Shown: positions 33,580-42,243 of the stretch, in pieces | How positions within the stretch are numbered: the stretch's first letter is position 1 | Layout: each line of letters opens with the position of its first letter | Assembly (NCBI RefSeq): GCF_004402015.1 | Contig: NZ_SOPW01000002.1 | Span: 186,001-250,000, forward strand | Origin: Filobacillus milosensis | GTDB lineage: Bacteria; Bacillota; Bacilli; Bacillales; Alkalibacillaceae | Length of the DNA: 64,000 nt | Direction of reading: 5' to 3' | Notes under the pieces: model-generated | The model's input: only the letters and a program-made list of their open reading frames with translations | What the model was told of the DNA's origin: nothing | Databases searched by the model: none | Translations under genes and position numbers: made by a program

Positions 33580-34584
33580 CTAGTTGTATTTAATACGCGG
33601 ATCAACAACAGCGTATAATAAGTCGACAATTAGATTGATGAATACGAAAATTGTTGCAACGACTAAAATTCCAGATTGAATAACAGGATAGTCCCTTGCT
33701 TGTATAGCATCATAAATGTAACGTCCTAGTCCTGGCCAACCGAAAATGGTTTCGGTTAAAATCGCTCCACCAAGTAATAAACCTGCCTGAAGACCAATAA
33801 CTGTCATGACTGGAATAACAGCGTTTCTTAATGAGTGCTTGTATACAACAATAAAGCCTTTAACACCTTTTGCTCGTGCTGTACGAATATAATCAGATTT
33901 CATCACATCTAACATGCTTGAACGTGTAATACGCGCAATGATCGCCATTGGAATAGTAGCAAGCGCCACACTCGGTAAAATGATATGTCTTAAAACATCT
34001 TTAAACTGAGCGTATTCACCCTGGATTAACGTATCAATGAGGTATAAATGCGTAATTGGATTAACATCCGTCAGCGCATTGGTTCGACTCGTTGAAGGTA
34101 ACCAGGATAATTCAACCGCAAAAATGTATTGCTCCATTAGACCTAACCAGAATACCGGCATAGATACCCCAACTAATGCAAAAACCATCACGGCATAATC
34201 TGCAATTGTATTATGTAGCCAAGCACTGATAATACCAGCATTAACACCGATAAAGATGGCAATCGTCATAGCAACAATAGTCAATTCAACAGTTGCTAAT
34301 AAATGAGGAAACAACTCTGCTGCCACGGCACCTTTTGTTTTGATTGAGGTCCCAAGATCACCTGTTAATAGATTACCTACATAATCAAAATATTGAATGT
34401 AAAACGGTTGGTCTAAACCTAATTGTTTCTCAACCTCAGCAATAGCTTCAGGAGTCGCACGTTGGCCTAACATGATTTGTGCTGGATTACCTGGAATCAA
34501 ATAAATAATTGAAAATACTAGAACGCTCATTCCAAACAACACCGGAAAAAGCATAAGAATTCTTCGTATAATATAAGCTGTCAT
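33580..34584 (-). CDS. Peptide ABC transporter permease, OppB/DppB type
   Basis: First membrane subunit of the peptide importer. The OppB family opening YIIRRILMLFPVLFGMSVLVF is followed by GNPAQIMLG, the EAA loop DYIRTARAKGVKGFIVVYKH and the end motif VDLLYAVVDPRIKY. About 334 residues and six membrane segments. I choose the ATG at 34584 with GGAGGTG upstream; the extra 29 residues of the longer frame have no ribosome site. A stem-loop separates it from the binding-protein gene. Confidence 0.93.
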   Translation of the reverse strand: MTAYIIRRILMLFPVLFGMSVLVFSIIYLIPGNPAQIMLGQRATPEAIAEVEKQLGLDQPFYIQYFDYVGNLLTGDLGTSIKTKGAVAAELFPHLLATVELTIVAMTIAIFIGVNAGIISAWLHNTIADYAVMVFALVGVSMPVFWLGLMEQYIFAVELSWLPSTSRTNALTDVNPITHLYLIDTLIQGEYAQFKDVLRHIILPSVALATIPMAIIARITRSSMLDVMKSDYIRTARAKGVKGFIVVYKHSLRNAVIPVMTVIGLQAGLLLGGAILTETIFGWPGLGRYIYDAIQARDYPVIQSGILVVATIFVFINLIVDLLYAVVDPRIKYN

Positions 34585-34654
34585 AATGGTAGCACCTCCT
34601 ATGCTGCTCGATGGGTATGTTATGTAAATAATAAGGTTTATTAATGTAAAGAAA

Positions 34655-34676
34655 AGGGAGTGCCGAAACACCCCCT
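34655..34676 (-). terminator. Stem-loop behind the peptide-binding protein gene
   Basis: AGGGAGTG (34655-34662) and CACCCCCT (34669-34676) pair over eight positions in the minus-strand RNA with one G.U pair, and CUUUUCUUU follows. It is probably a partial terminator that lowers permease expression relative to the binding protein. Confidence 0.6.
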
Positions 34677-34687
34677 ATTCCATAACA

Positions 34688-36388
34688 TTACTTACTTAAT
34701 TCAACATGAGTTACAGCTTCAGAACCAGTTGGGTGCGGCGTGTAGCCAGACACATTAGCTGAAACAGCTACAACTGGAGTTGAGTGTACTAATGGAATCC
34801 ACGGTGCTTCTTCATGTAAGATTTCTTGTGCTTGTTTATAAAGCTCAATACGTTGTTCTTCATCCGTAATTCTTTGAGCTTCTAATAGAAGGTCGTTCAT
34901 TTCTTCGTTTTCATAACCTGTATAGTTACTTCCACTTCCAATACCTAATAATGTGTGTAGGAAGTTATCTGCATCCCCGTTATCACCAGTCCAACCTAGT
35001 AAGAATGCATCATATTGACCAGAAGAAGCTTCTTCTAAATAAGTACCCCAGTCAATCGTATCGATATTAGCAGTTACGCCAATCTCTGCAAAACTTGATT
35101 GAAGTACCTCAGCAATCTTCTGTCCTTCTGGAATGTAAGGACGAGCAACTGGCATATACATTAAGTCGAATTCAAAACCATTTTCATAACCAGCTTCAGC
35201 TAATAATTGCTTAGCTTTTTCTGGATCATACTCATAGTCTTCAATTTCATCATTATAACCAGCTACACTTGGTGGCATATACGTTTTAGCCGGCTGAGCC
35301 TGACCATAGTAGAACGCATCAATCAATTGTTCTTTAGGAACCGCATGGCTTAACGCACGGCGAACTTTTACATCCTGTAACGGGTTGTCACGACCAAACG
35401 TGAAGCCCATGTACCCAACGTTCATTGAAGGTCGCTCTAACACTTTTAAGTTAGGATCTTCTTCAATACTTGAAACCTCTGATGGGTTTACACCATCAAC
35501 GACGTGAACATCACCTGTTTTAAGTGCATTCAAACGAGCTGAGTTATCTGGAATTACTGTATAAATAACTTTATCTAATTTTGGTAAACCGTCTTGCCAA
35601 TAGTTTTCGTTTTTCACTAATACGATTTGTTCTTCACGCTTCCACTCTTCGAACTTGAATGGACCAGTACCAACTGGGCTAGACATGAAGTCTTCACCTT
35701 TTTCTTCAAGTGCTTCAGGACTTGCCATTCCGAATGGGCTCATCGCTAAGTTCTTTATGAATGTCGCTTGAGGATGGTTAAGCGTAAATTTCACTGTATA
35801 ATCATCTTCAGCTGTTACTTCTTTAATGACGTGGTTCTCATCACCTTTGAAACCACCAAACATTGTGTAGTAAGGATACTTCTCAGCATCACCATTCATC
35901 CAACGTTCGAAGTTGTAAACAACATCATCCGCTGTGAAATCAGTTCCATCGTGGAACGTTACACCCTCTTCTAGTTCGAATGTATAAGTTAAACCATCAT
36001 CACTAACTTTCCAATCTTTTGCTAGTGAAGGCACAACTTCAGTACTATCAACCGCATAAGTAACTAATCCTTCAAAGATATTTTCCGTTACACGGAACGC
36101 TTCACCTTCAGTAGTCGTAATTGGATCAAGTGAAGTCGAATCCCCACCACGGGCATAAACAAGTGTATTACCACCTGCTGCCGCTTCATCACTGTTTCCA
36201 TCATCAGAACTACTATCAGATTCATCATCTCCAGAATCCGAGTCATCTGTAGTATCTCCACTGTCATCAGTTTCGCCACTATCTTCTGAGTTGTTCGGCT
36301 CATCATCTTCGCCACCACTACAACCTACGACAGCTGCAGATAGGAAGACAAGCATTAATAACATTAGTAGCCATGAACGTTTTGTCAT
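34688..36388 (-). CDS. Peptide-binding lipoprotein, OppA/DppE family, with acidic linker
   Basis: Lipid-anchored family 5 solute-binding protein, 566 residues. The signal peptide ends in the lipobox AAVVGCSGG (Cys near residue 23). It is followed by about 50 residues made almost only of Asp, Glu, Ser, Gly, Asn and Thr, then the binding domain with LAKDWKVSDDGLTYTFELEEGVTFHDG and ADDVVYNFERW motifs. The extreme acidic linker suggests an exported protein adapted to salt. It sits between the two ATPase genes and the two permease genes of one operon. The ligand is probably a di- or oligopeptide, but other family 5 ligands (nickel, glycosides) are possible. Confidence 0.92.
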   Translation of the reverse strand: MTKRSWLLMLLMLVFLSAAVVGCSGGEDDEPNNSEDSGETDDSGDTTDDSDSGDDESDSSSDDGNSDEAAAGGNTLVYARGGDSTSLDPITTTEGEAFRVTENIFEGLVTYAVDSTEVVPSLAKDWKVSDDGLTYTFELEEGVTFHDGTDFTADDVVYNFERWMNGDAEKYPYYTMFGGFKGDENHVIKEVTAEDDYTVKFTLNHPQATFIKNLAMSPFGMASPEALEEKGEDFMSSPVGTGPFKFEEWKREEQIVLVKNENYWQDGLPKLDKVIYTVIPDNSARLNALKTGDVHVVDGVNPSEVSSIEEDPNLKVLERPSMNVGYMGFTFGRDNPLQDVKVRRALSHAVPKEQLIDAFYYGQAQPAKTYMPPSVAGYNDEIEDYEYDPEKAKQLLAEAGYENGFEFDLMYMPVARPYIPEGQKIAEVLQSSFAEIGVTANIDTIDWGTYLEEASSGQYDAFLLGWTGDNGDADNFLHTLLGIGSGSNYTGYENEEMNDLLLEAQRITDEEQRIELYKQAQEILHEEAPWIPLVHSTPVVAVSANVSGYTPHPTGSEAVTHVELSK

Positions 36389-36439
36389 GGATCAATACCC
36401 CCTTAAAATTTTAAAAAATTTATTTTCATTAAGTGCTCA

Positions 36440-37411
36440 TCATTCATGTAAATGACAAGCAACGTAATGACCTGGTTCTTTTTCCTTAAAAACAGGTCTT
36501 ACTTCTTTACATACATCCATTGCTAATGGACACCTTGTATGAAACGCACAACCTCTTGGCGGATTAGCTGGACTTGGAATTTCTCCACCTAACACATCTT
36601 CCTGGTCTTGGTCCAATTCCGGATCTGGAATCGGTACCGATGATAAAAGTGCTTCAGTATATGGGTGAAGCGTATTAGCAAAAATCTGATCGACATCTGC
36701 TAACTCTACCAATCTACCTAAATACATCACACCAACGCGATCACTAATGTGACGTACAACGCCTAAGTCGTGTGCGATAAAAATATAAGTTAAAGAAAAT
36801 TTCTTCTGTAAATCTTTCAATAGATTTAATACTTGAGATTGAATGGACACATCCAAGGCTGACACAGGTTCATCGGCAATGATTAATTTTGGCCGCGTCA
36901 TTAAAGCACGAGCAATACCGATTCGTTGTCGTTGCCCTCCACTAAATTGGTGCGGGTAACGTTTCGCGTGGTATTCGTCCAGACCGACCACTTCGAGTAT
37001 CTCTTTAACCATTTGCTTTCGTTCATTTTTCTCGCCTATTTTATGTACAACCAATGGCTCCATTAAAATCTTTTCCACGGTTTGTCTAGGATTTAAGGAA
37101 GCTAATGGATCTTGGAAGATTAGTTGCATCTCTCGACGAATCTTTTTCATCTCAGTAGTTGATAGAGTGTTAACTTCTTTATCCTCAAACTTCACCGTTC
37201 CTTCAGTCGCTTCTATTAAACGAAGGAGTAATCTTCCTGTTGTAGATTTACCACAACCCGATTCACCCACAAGACCTAATGTTTCCCCTTTCCTAACCAT
37301 AAAAGAAACATCGTCTACGGCCTTGACCTCGCCTACTTTTCTACCAAAAACGCCTCCGGTGATTGGAAAATACTTTTTAAGGCCTTCTACTTCCATTAAT
37401 GTTTGAGTCAT
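36440..37411 (-). CDS. Peptide ABC transporter ATPase, OppF/DppF type
   Basis: Cytoplasmic ATPase with Walker [13 protein letters not shown] (about residue 50), Q-loop FQDPLASLNPRQT, signature FSGGQRQRIGIARAL, Walker B LIIADEPVSALD and the oligopeptide-ATPase C-terminal extension with the cysteine motif NPPRGCAFHTRCPLAMDVC. Its start overlaps the stop of the preceding ATPase gene by 4 bases. It pairs with OppD in a heterodimeric motor. Length 323 is standard. Confidence 0.94.
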   Translation of the reverse strand: MTQTLMEVEGLKKYFPITGGVFGRKVGEVKAVDDVSFMVRKGETLGLVGESGCGKSTTGRLLLRLIEATEGTVKFEDKEVNTLSTTEMKKIRREMQLIFQDPLASLNPRQTVEKILMEPLVVHKIGEKNERKQMVKEILEVVGLDEYHAKRYPHQFSGGQRQRIGIARALMTRPKLIIADEPVSALDVSIQSQVLNLLKDLQKKFSLTYIFIAHDLGVVRHISDRVGVMYLGRLVELADVDQIFANTLHPYTEALLSSVPIPDPELDQDQEDVLGGEIPSPANPPRGCAFHTRCPLAMDVCKEVRPVFKEKEPGHYVACHLHE

Positions 37412-38400
37412 TGTTGTTCCCCCTCTTCATCAAGCAAAAAGCATCGCGCCAAATGATTTGGTTCACTAACTTCATATAATTCAGGATCTTCTTCAAAGCA
37501 TCGATCGAAAGCAAATTGACACCTAGGTGCAAATCGACACCCTCTTTTGATCGAACCAGGTTTTGGAACGTTACCCGGAATTGAATATAATGTATCTACT
37601 TTGTCCCTTATATCAGGGATAGAGGCTAATAAACCTTTGGTATATGGATGTTGAGGATTTTTAAAAATCGTTTTAACATCTGATTCCTCAACGACTTTAC
37701 CTGAGTACATCACCGTCACACGATCACACACTTCTGCTACGACCCCTAAATCATGGGTGATCATTATGATTGCCATATTTAATTTTTTATTTAATTCTCT
37801 CATTAGCTTTAAGATTTGCTTTTGAATGGTCACATCCAAAGCTGTCGTCGGTTCATCCGCAATTAAAACCTTTGGGTCACACATTAACGCCATTGCAATC
37901 ATGACACGTTGCCTCATCCCACCAGATAACTGGTGCGGATAATCATCTAATAGTTCCTCAGCTCGAGGCAAGCCAACTAACTTCATTTTTTCAACCGCTT
38001 TTTGCCGGGCCTGTTTTTTATTTACTTTTTTATGTGTTAACAACGCTTCAACTAATTGATCTCCAATCGTAAACAAAGGGTTTAATGAGGTCATTGGTTC
38101 TTGGAAAATCATCGCAATATCGTTACCTCTTAACTTACGCATTCTCTTTTCAGATGCATGAACTAAGTCTTCACCCTTGAATAAAATTTCACCACCAACA
38201 ATCTTACCAGGCGGCTTAGGAATTAAGCCCATCACTGAGAGGGACGTTACACTTTTTCCACATCCTGATTCCCCCACAATGCCAAGGATCTCCCCTTCTC
38301 TTACATAAAAATCTACATCATCGACTGCTGGCACTTCCCCATCATCGGTAAAAAAAGATGTTCTAAGGCCTTTAACCTGTAGCTCATATTCTTTCAACAT
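37408..38400 (-). CDS. Peptide ABC transporter ATPase, OppD/DppD type
   Basis: First gene of the operon. Walker [18 protein letters not shown] (about residue 44), Q-loop [13 protein letters not shown], signature [15 protein letters not shown], Walker [13 protein letters not shown] and the C-terminal motif [16 protein letters not shown] are all intact. Length 330 fits the OppD/DppD group. A good sigma-A promoter (38492-38520) and a CodY-like box (38460-38474) lie upstream, which would link peptide uptake to amino-acid supply. Confidence 0.94.
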   Translation of the reverse strand: MLKEYELQVKGLRTSFFTDDGEVPAVDDVDFYVREGEILGIVGESGCGKSVTSLSVMGLIPKPPGKIVGGEILFKGEDLVHASEKRMRKLRGNDIAMIFQEPMTSLNPLFTIGDQLVEALLTHKKVNKKQARQKAVEKMKLVGLPRAEELLDDYPHQLSGGMRQRVMIAMALMCDPKVLIADEPTTALDVTIQKQILKLMRELNKKLNMAIIMITHDLGVVAEVCDRVTVMYSGKVVEESDVKTIFKNPQHPYTKGLLASIPDIRDKVDTLYSIPGNVPKPGSIKRGCRFAPRCQFAFDRCFEEDPELYEVSEPNHLARCFLLDEEGEQQ

Positions 38401-38459
38401 ATTTTACCGCCTTTCTCTCTGTACAAAATGCATAAATATGTAATTATTTAATTTTACTA

Positions 38460-38474
38460 AATTTAAAGAAAATT
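38460..38474. promoter_or_regulatory. CodY-box-like sequence in the leader of the peptide transporter operon
   Basis: AATTTAAAGAAAATT matches the CodY consensus AATTTTCWGAAAATT at 13 of 15 positions. It lies just downstream of the expected start of transcription, about 60 bases before the oppD-type start codon. CodY is known to repress peptide transporter operons in Bacilli. Confidence 0.5.
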
Positions 38475-38491
38475 CTTATGATTGATAATAA

Positions 38492-38520
38492 ATATTATAT
38501 AAAATACACTTGTATGTCAA
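38492..38520 (-). promoter_or_regulatory. Sigma-A promoter of the peptide transporter operon
   Basis: On the minus strand a perfect TTGACA (38520-38515) is followed after 17 bases by TAATAT (38497-38492). A TATAAT lies two bases closer as an alternative -10. A small palindrome ATACA-AG-TGTAT lies in the spacer. Confidence 0.7.
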
Positions 38521-38652
38521 GTTAATTAAAAGGGTTTCGAGGATATTTTACATTTTTCGACAAAACAAGACGCAGCTAAAGTCTTAGTAATAATTCATTA
38601 TTAAAGTCCAAACGTAGCACTTATGCAATATATACTTTTTCACATAACAATA

Positions 38653-38686
38653 AAGACCTAGCAACTTAAAAAAGCTACTAAGCCTT
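38653..38686 (-). terminator. Hairpin downstream of the small haem-copper-oxidase-like gene
   Basis: AAGACCTAGCAAC (38653-38665) and GCTACTAAGCCTT (38674-38686) can pair over all 13 positions in the minus-strand RNA if G.U pairs are allowed. The tail after it (UUUAUUGUU) is a weak U-tract. It is the likely end of that transcript. The other bases of the 38401-38723 gap hold the promoter elements listed separately and otherwise plain A+T-rich sequence. Confidence 0.5.
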
Positions 38687-38723
38687 TAGATCTAATCTAA
38701 AATATGTTTTTAACAGTGATAAC

Positions 38724-39098
38724 TTATTTATCTTTAACATTTATAAACACATTTAACACAAACAAGATCACACCTAAAATGATTGCATAAGACATCATCA
38801 TACCAATTGCAACAACCCCGTCAAACTCAGCACCTAGAATATATTGTGCTAAAGCATACATGAACAGAGGTAACCCAATTGTATGTAGCCAGAAATGTGC
38901 TTTTGCCATCCAACTTTTTGCAGCGTTCGGATACAATTTATAAATGACGGCTGCTAGTGCAAATGATACCCAACCAATTAAATTAATGTGAACATGCACA
39001 CCAGTTAATGTATAATCGTGCGCCTGAGACATATATTGTCCCATACATACTCCGACTAGGAAATACAAAACGGCTAACCGAAACATCCAAACAACCAT
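38724..39098 (-). CDS. Small membrane protein resembling cytochrome oxidase subunit I (four helices)
   Basis: A 124-residue membrane protein with four hydrophobic segments. The region THVHINLIGW-like (here GVHVHINLIGWVSFALAAVIY) and AHFWLHTIGLPLFMY resemble helices of haem-copper oxidase or NorB subunit I, with conserved His residues that may bind haem. Such short proteins are often annotated as cytochrome-c oxidase in Bacillaceae, but they are far too small to be a catalytic subunit. The real function is unknown. Its ribosome site AAAGGAG lies inside the 3' arm of a 13 bp inverted repeat (39106-39152), so its translation or transcription may be controlled by that hairpin. Confidence 0.8.
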   Translation of the reverse strand: MVVWMFRLAVLYFLVGVCMGQYMSQAHDYTLTGVHVHINLIGWVSFALAAVIYKLYPNAAKSWMAKAHFWLHTIGLPLFMYALAQYILGAEFDGVVAIGMMMSYAIILGVILFVLNVFINVKDK

Positions 39099-39105
39099 AA
39101 ATAAA

Positions 39106-39152
39106 AACTCCTTTCATAGAGTCATTAACTACTTAACTTTATGAAAGGAGTT
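39106..39152 (-). terminator. 13 bp inverted repeat: terminator-like hairpin containing the next gene's ribosome site
   Basis: AACTCCTTTCATA (39106-39118) and TATGAAAGGAGTT (39140-39152) are perfectly complementary with a 21-base loop. In the minus-strand RNA the second arm holds AAAGGAG, 9 bases before the ATG at 39098, and the arm runs straight into UUUUUAUUU. It can thus act as the terminator of the AEC gene upstream (stop at 39159) or hide the ribosome site of the small membrane protein. Confidence 0.75.
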
Positions 39153-39158
39153 GACAAA

Positions 39159-40055
39159 TTATACTAAAATAGCCAATAAGACTGAATTCGTCACGACACT
39201 CAATAACGTAGTCACCATGGTGACACTCGAAACTAAGTCAGGACGCGCCTTAAACTCTAGAGCAAACATGGTGGTGGTTGCTGCGGTTGGCATCGCAGAT
39301 AAAATAATGATTACCTTACCTATGAGTGGCGAAACCGGAAGTAACCAAACGAATAACCATGCAACTAATGGCATAGCCAGGAGTTTGATAGCTGAACCTA
39401 TCGCCACCTTACTAATCTCGAACTCTTTAAATTCAATATTAGCCAGCTGCATACCAAGCACCACCATCATCAACGGCAAACCTACTGCAGCCATGAAATC
39501 GATCATTTCTATAACCGGTCCACCTAATTGAACGTTCAAACCATTTAAGGAGAACGCCAGTATAATGGCGTAAGTCGCAGGCATCTTTAGAACAGAATAA
39601 AAGGCGTAGCGAATTTCATATCCACCCCTCGAAGCATAATAAACTCCGAATATATTCATGATGATTGCCTGGATAGAAAAGAAAATTACCGCATATGTAA
39701 AGGCCTCTTGCCCCAGCGCAAACAAGACAACCGGAGCACCATAATTACCCGCATTCATAAAAGCTGTCGAGAGGATAATTCCGCTTTCTTCCCCTCGGTC
39801 CCACTTTAGAATTTTAGCCAAAATCTTATCTAAAAGAATAATAGAAAACAACAAAATAAAGCAGAACATGACGATCATTGAAAAATCGCCACTGAACTCT
39901 TTATCATAAAAAGCCTGAAATACTAAAAAAGGAATAAAAACATATATCGTTAGAGTCGAAGCAGTTTTCACATCTAATTTTCGCCACTTCTGAACGACAA
40001 ATCCAATAACAAATATACTGATGATCGGTAAAACTACCTCAAAGAATACCCCCAT
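39159..40055 (-). CDS. AEC-family transporter (auxin efflux carrier family)
   Basis: Integral membrane carrier, 298 residues, with about ten hydrophobic segments. Family features are the repeated NxGNYGAPVVLFALG region (AFMNAGNYGAPVVL), VVLGMQLA and the C-terminal SAMPTAATTTMFALEF followed by VTTLLSV. Family members carry malate, malonate and other small organic anions in bacteria. It is a paralogue of the gene at 41341 and stands divergent to the nitrilase-family gene. Its substrate cannot be read, but the neighbourhood of sugar-acid genes suggests an organic acid. Confidence 0.88.
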   Translation of the reverse strand: MGVFFEVVLPIISIFVIGFVVQKWRKLDVKTASTLTIYVFIPFLVFQAFYDKEFSGDFSMIVMFCFILLFSIILLDKILAKILKWDRGEESGIILSTAFMNAGNYGAPVVLFALGQEAFTYAVIFFSIQAIIMNIFGVYYASRGGYEIRYAFYSVLKMPATYAIILAFSLNGLNVQLGGPVIEMIDFMAAVGLPLMMVVLGMQLANIEFKEFEISKVAIGSAIKLLAMPLVAWLFVWLLPVSPLIGKVIIILSAMPTAATTTMFALEFKARPDLVSSVTMVTTLLSVVTNSVLLAILV

Positions 40056-40231
40056 ACTTACACCATCTTTCTATTTAATCTAAACGCGCATATATCTCCT
40101 TAAGCGACCTCTTCATACTAAATCATATTCTTATATTCTGTAAATCTTCATGATGGCTCTTTCTTGACTATAAAACTAATACATCTTATGTTGAATAATA
40201 ACGAAAACGACTTAAGGGTGTGTTCAACTCT

Positions 40232-41020
40232 ATGAAAATTTCTACCTATCAAATGAATATTATTCCAGGGCAGCCTGAACAAAATCGGAATAAAGTTGCC
40301 GACTGGATCGCTAAAGATTGCAAAAAAAATCAACCTGACACGATTGTTCTACCAGAAATGTGGACCACGGCCTATACACTCTCACAATTAGACGATTTAG
40401 CCGACCTTGATAATCAACCTACCACTTCTTTTTTAAAAGAACTGGCCATTAAAAATAATATTAATATTATAGGTGGTTCATTCGCTAATAAAAAGAACGG
40501 CCAAATCTATAATACTTCCATTGTCATCAATCGAAAAGGGGAATTAGTCTATGAATATGATAAAATCCATTTAGTTCCTATGCTTAATGAACATCACTAC
40601 CTATGTGGTGGTGAATCAGCAGCCAAAGTTTTTGAACTTGAAGGAATTAAAATGGGGCTAATCATTTGTTATGATTTAAGATTCCCGGAACTGATTCGCC
40701 CTCTGGCACTGGAAGAGGCAGAAATATTATTTATAGTTGCCGAGTGGCCTTCTGCAAGGCGCCACCATTGGCGAACTTTACAATTGGCCAGAGCAATTGA
40801 AAATCAGATGTTTGTGATTTCAAGTAACCGAATTGGTACTTACGACAACGTCAATTTTAGTGGAAATTCCATGTTCATTAACCCTTCTGGAGATATTATC
40901 AAAGAAGGAAGTAATAATGAAGAAGAAATTCTCACCACAACACTTGATTTTAATGAAGTAAAGAACATGAGACAAAACGTCCCTGTATTTTCCAGCCGTG
41001 TACCTGACTTGTACATGTAA
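40232..41020 (+). CDS. Carbon-nitrogen hydrolase (nitrilase family, Nit2/YafV/MtnU-like)
   Basis: Cytoplasmic amidase of the nitrilase superfamily, 262 residues. The catalytic Glu-Lys-Cys triad is visible in LPEMWTTAY (Glu near 43), YDKIHLVPM (Lys near 110) and GLIICYDLRFPEL (Cys near 144). The length and motifs match omega-amidases and the methionine-salvage enzyme MtnU rather than true nitrilases. I choose the ATG at 40232 behind AAGGGTG; a GTG at 40220 in the same frame lies too close to it. A bidirectional terminator follows. No methionine-salvage genes are nearby, so 2-oxo acid amides are a plausible but unproved substrate. Confidence 0.88.
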   Translation: MKISTYQMNIIPGQPEQNRNKVADWIAKDCKKNQPDTIVLPEMWTTAYTLSQLDDLADLDNQPTTSFLKELAIKNNINIIGGSFANKKNGQIYNTSIVINRKGELVYEYDKIHLVPMLNEHHYLCGGESAAKVFELEGIKMGLIICYDLRFPELIRPLALEEAEILFIVAEWPSARRHHWRTLQLARAIENQMFVISSNRIGTYDNVNFSGNSMFINPSGDIIKEGSNNEEEILTTTLDFNEVKNMRQNVPVFSSRVPDLYM

Positions 41021-41052
41021 AAAGCGATCCCCACCACCGGGAATCGCTTTTT
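41019..41052. terminator. Bidirectional terminator between nitrilase-family and HPr-like genes
   Basis: AAAAAGCGAT (41019-41028) and ATCGCTTTTT (41043-41052) are perfect arms; inner CCCC/GGG bases extend the stem. The arms carry A and T runs, so it can work in both directions, ending the plus-strand gene and the minus-strand operon. Confidence 0.9.
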
Positions 41053-41058
41053 CACTTA

Positions 41059-41322
41059 CTATTGCTTTAGGAAGTTTTCTACTGCTTCCAAAGCTTCCTT
41101 CGCATCAGGTCCCTCACAAACAACTGTCACTTGGTCACTACCTTGAAGCTGCAAGTTAATTAACCCTAAAATACTCTTTAAATTAGCTTCCATTATGCTG
41201 CCATTCACATTTTTCTTCAGGAATATTTCAGCATCATATTTTTGAATGAGCTGACTAAGTTCCATAATCGTTTGTGCATCACTTAGATGAATTTCAATTG
41301 TCTTACTAATTTTTTCAGCCAT
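41059..41322 (-). CDS. HPr-like protein lacking the phospho-histidine but keeping Ser46 (Crh-like)
   Basis: An 87-residue member of the HPr fold. Alignment through KYDAEIFL and ANLKSILGLINLQL (HPr has KYDA and NLKSIMGVMSL) places Asp where HPr has His15, and the ARPA active-site motif is lost (DAQTIM). The regulatory Ser of the LKSILGL motif is kept. This is the pattern expected of a regulator phosphorylated by HPr kinase but inactive in the PTS, as in Crh; the active-site region is more degraded than in Crh. It is the last gene of the aldolase-dehydratase-AEC operon, 18 bases after the AEC gene. Confidence 0.82.
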   Translation of the reverse strand: MAEKISKTIEIHLSDAQTIMELSQLIQKYDAEIFLKKNVNGSIMEANLKSILGLINLQLQGSDQVTVVCEGPDAKEALEAVENFLKQ

Positions 41323-41340
41323 AGTTGGCCACCTCCATCT

Positions 41341-42237
41341 TTATACAATCATTAACAATGCAGATATGGTGAAAATACTCATCAATGTTGTGACTAACGT
41401 GATACTTGAAACTAAATCTGGTTTCGAATTAAATTCAACCGCATACATCGTGGTTGTCGCTGCTGACGGCATAGCTGATGATACGATTAGAACTTTGGCT
41501 AATAACGGATCAATCTCCATAAACGACACAATAATAAATGCAATTAAAGGTGAAAGGAATAAGCGCACTACTGTCGCATATGATACTTTCCACCACTCCA
41601 GCTTTTCGAATTTAATATTAGCGAGTTGCATACCTAACACAACCATAACCATCGGTACGAGAGCTGCGGCTAATAAATCTACTGATGACATGACCTCTTC
41701 AGGCATCTCTATTCCTAAAAATTTCACAAACATCACGACGATTAACGCATAAGTCGGCGGCATTTTTAAAACAGACTGAATCGCTCGTGTCATTCCGCCA
41801 CTTTTACCTCGAGCCGCATAATAAACGCCAAAGAAGTTCATAATCATTGCTTGTAAAACTAGGAATGAAACTGAATAAATGAAGCCTTCTTCACCGAATG
41901 CAAACAGAATAATCGGTGCACCATAGTTACCTGCATTCATGAAAGCTGTCCCGAGCACTAAAGAACTCTCTTCCGTCTCATCCAATTTCATAATCCATTT
42001 AATAATCTTATTGATCAATAAAATAGCAACTAATAATATGGCAGAAAAAACAACCATATTAACATATTGTGCATCCAATTCTGCATCATAAAAAGTCTGA
42101 AAAACTAAACATGGCAGCATAACATATAAAGCGACAGCTGAAACTGATTTCACATCTAGTCTTAACCATTTTTGCAGCATAAAACCTATAAAAAATATTG
42201 AGATAACTGGTAGAACGACTTGAATAAATACTGCCAT
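41341..42237 (-). CDS. AEC-family transporter in the galactonate operon
   Basis: Membrane carrier of 298 residues, paralogue of the protein at 39159 (same length; AFMNAGNYGAPIILFAFG, VVLGMQLANIKFEKLEWWKVS, SAMPSAATTTMYAVEF). It begins 6 bases after the dehydratase stop, so the two are co-transcribed. A role in moving an organic or sugar acid for the pathway is likely from context. The family does not usually include the main galactonate importer (a DgoT/MFS or TRAP protein), so it might also export a product. Confidence 0.88.
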   Translation of the reverse strand: MAVFIQVVLPVISIFFIGFMLQKWLRLDVKSVSAVALYVMLPCLVFQTFYDAELDAQYVNMVVFSAILLVAILLINKIIKWIMKLDETEESSLVLGTAFMNAGNYGAPIILFAFGEEGFIYSVSFLVLQAMIMNFFGVYYAARGKSGGMTRAIQSVLKMPPTYALIVVMFVKFLGIEMPEEVMSSVDLLAAALVPMVMVVLGMQLANIKFEKLEWWKVSYATVVRLFLSPLIAFIIVSFMEIDPLLAKVLIVSSAMPSAATTTMYAVEFNSKPDLVSSITLVTTLMSIFTISALLMIV

Positions 42238-42243
42238 AAGAAA

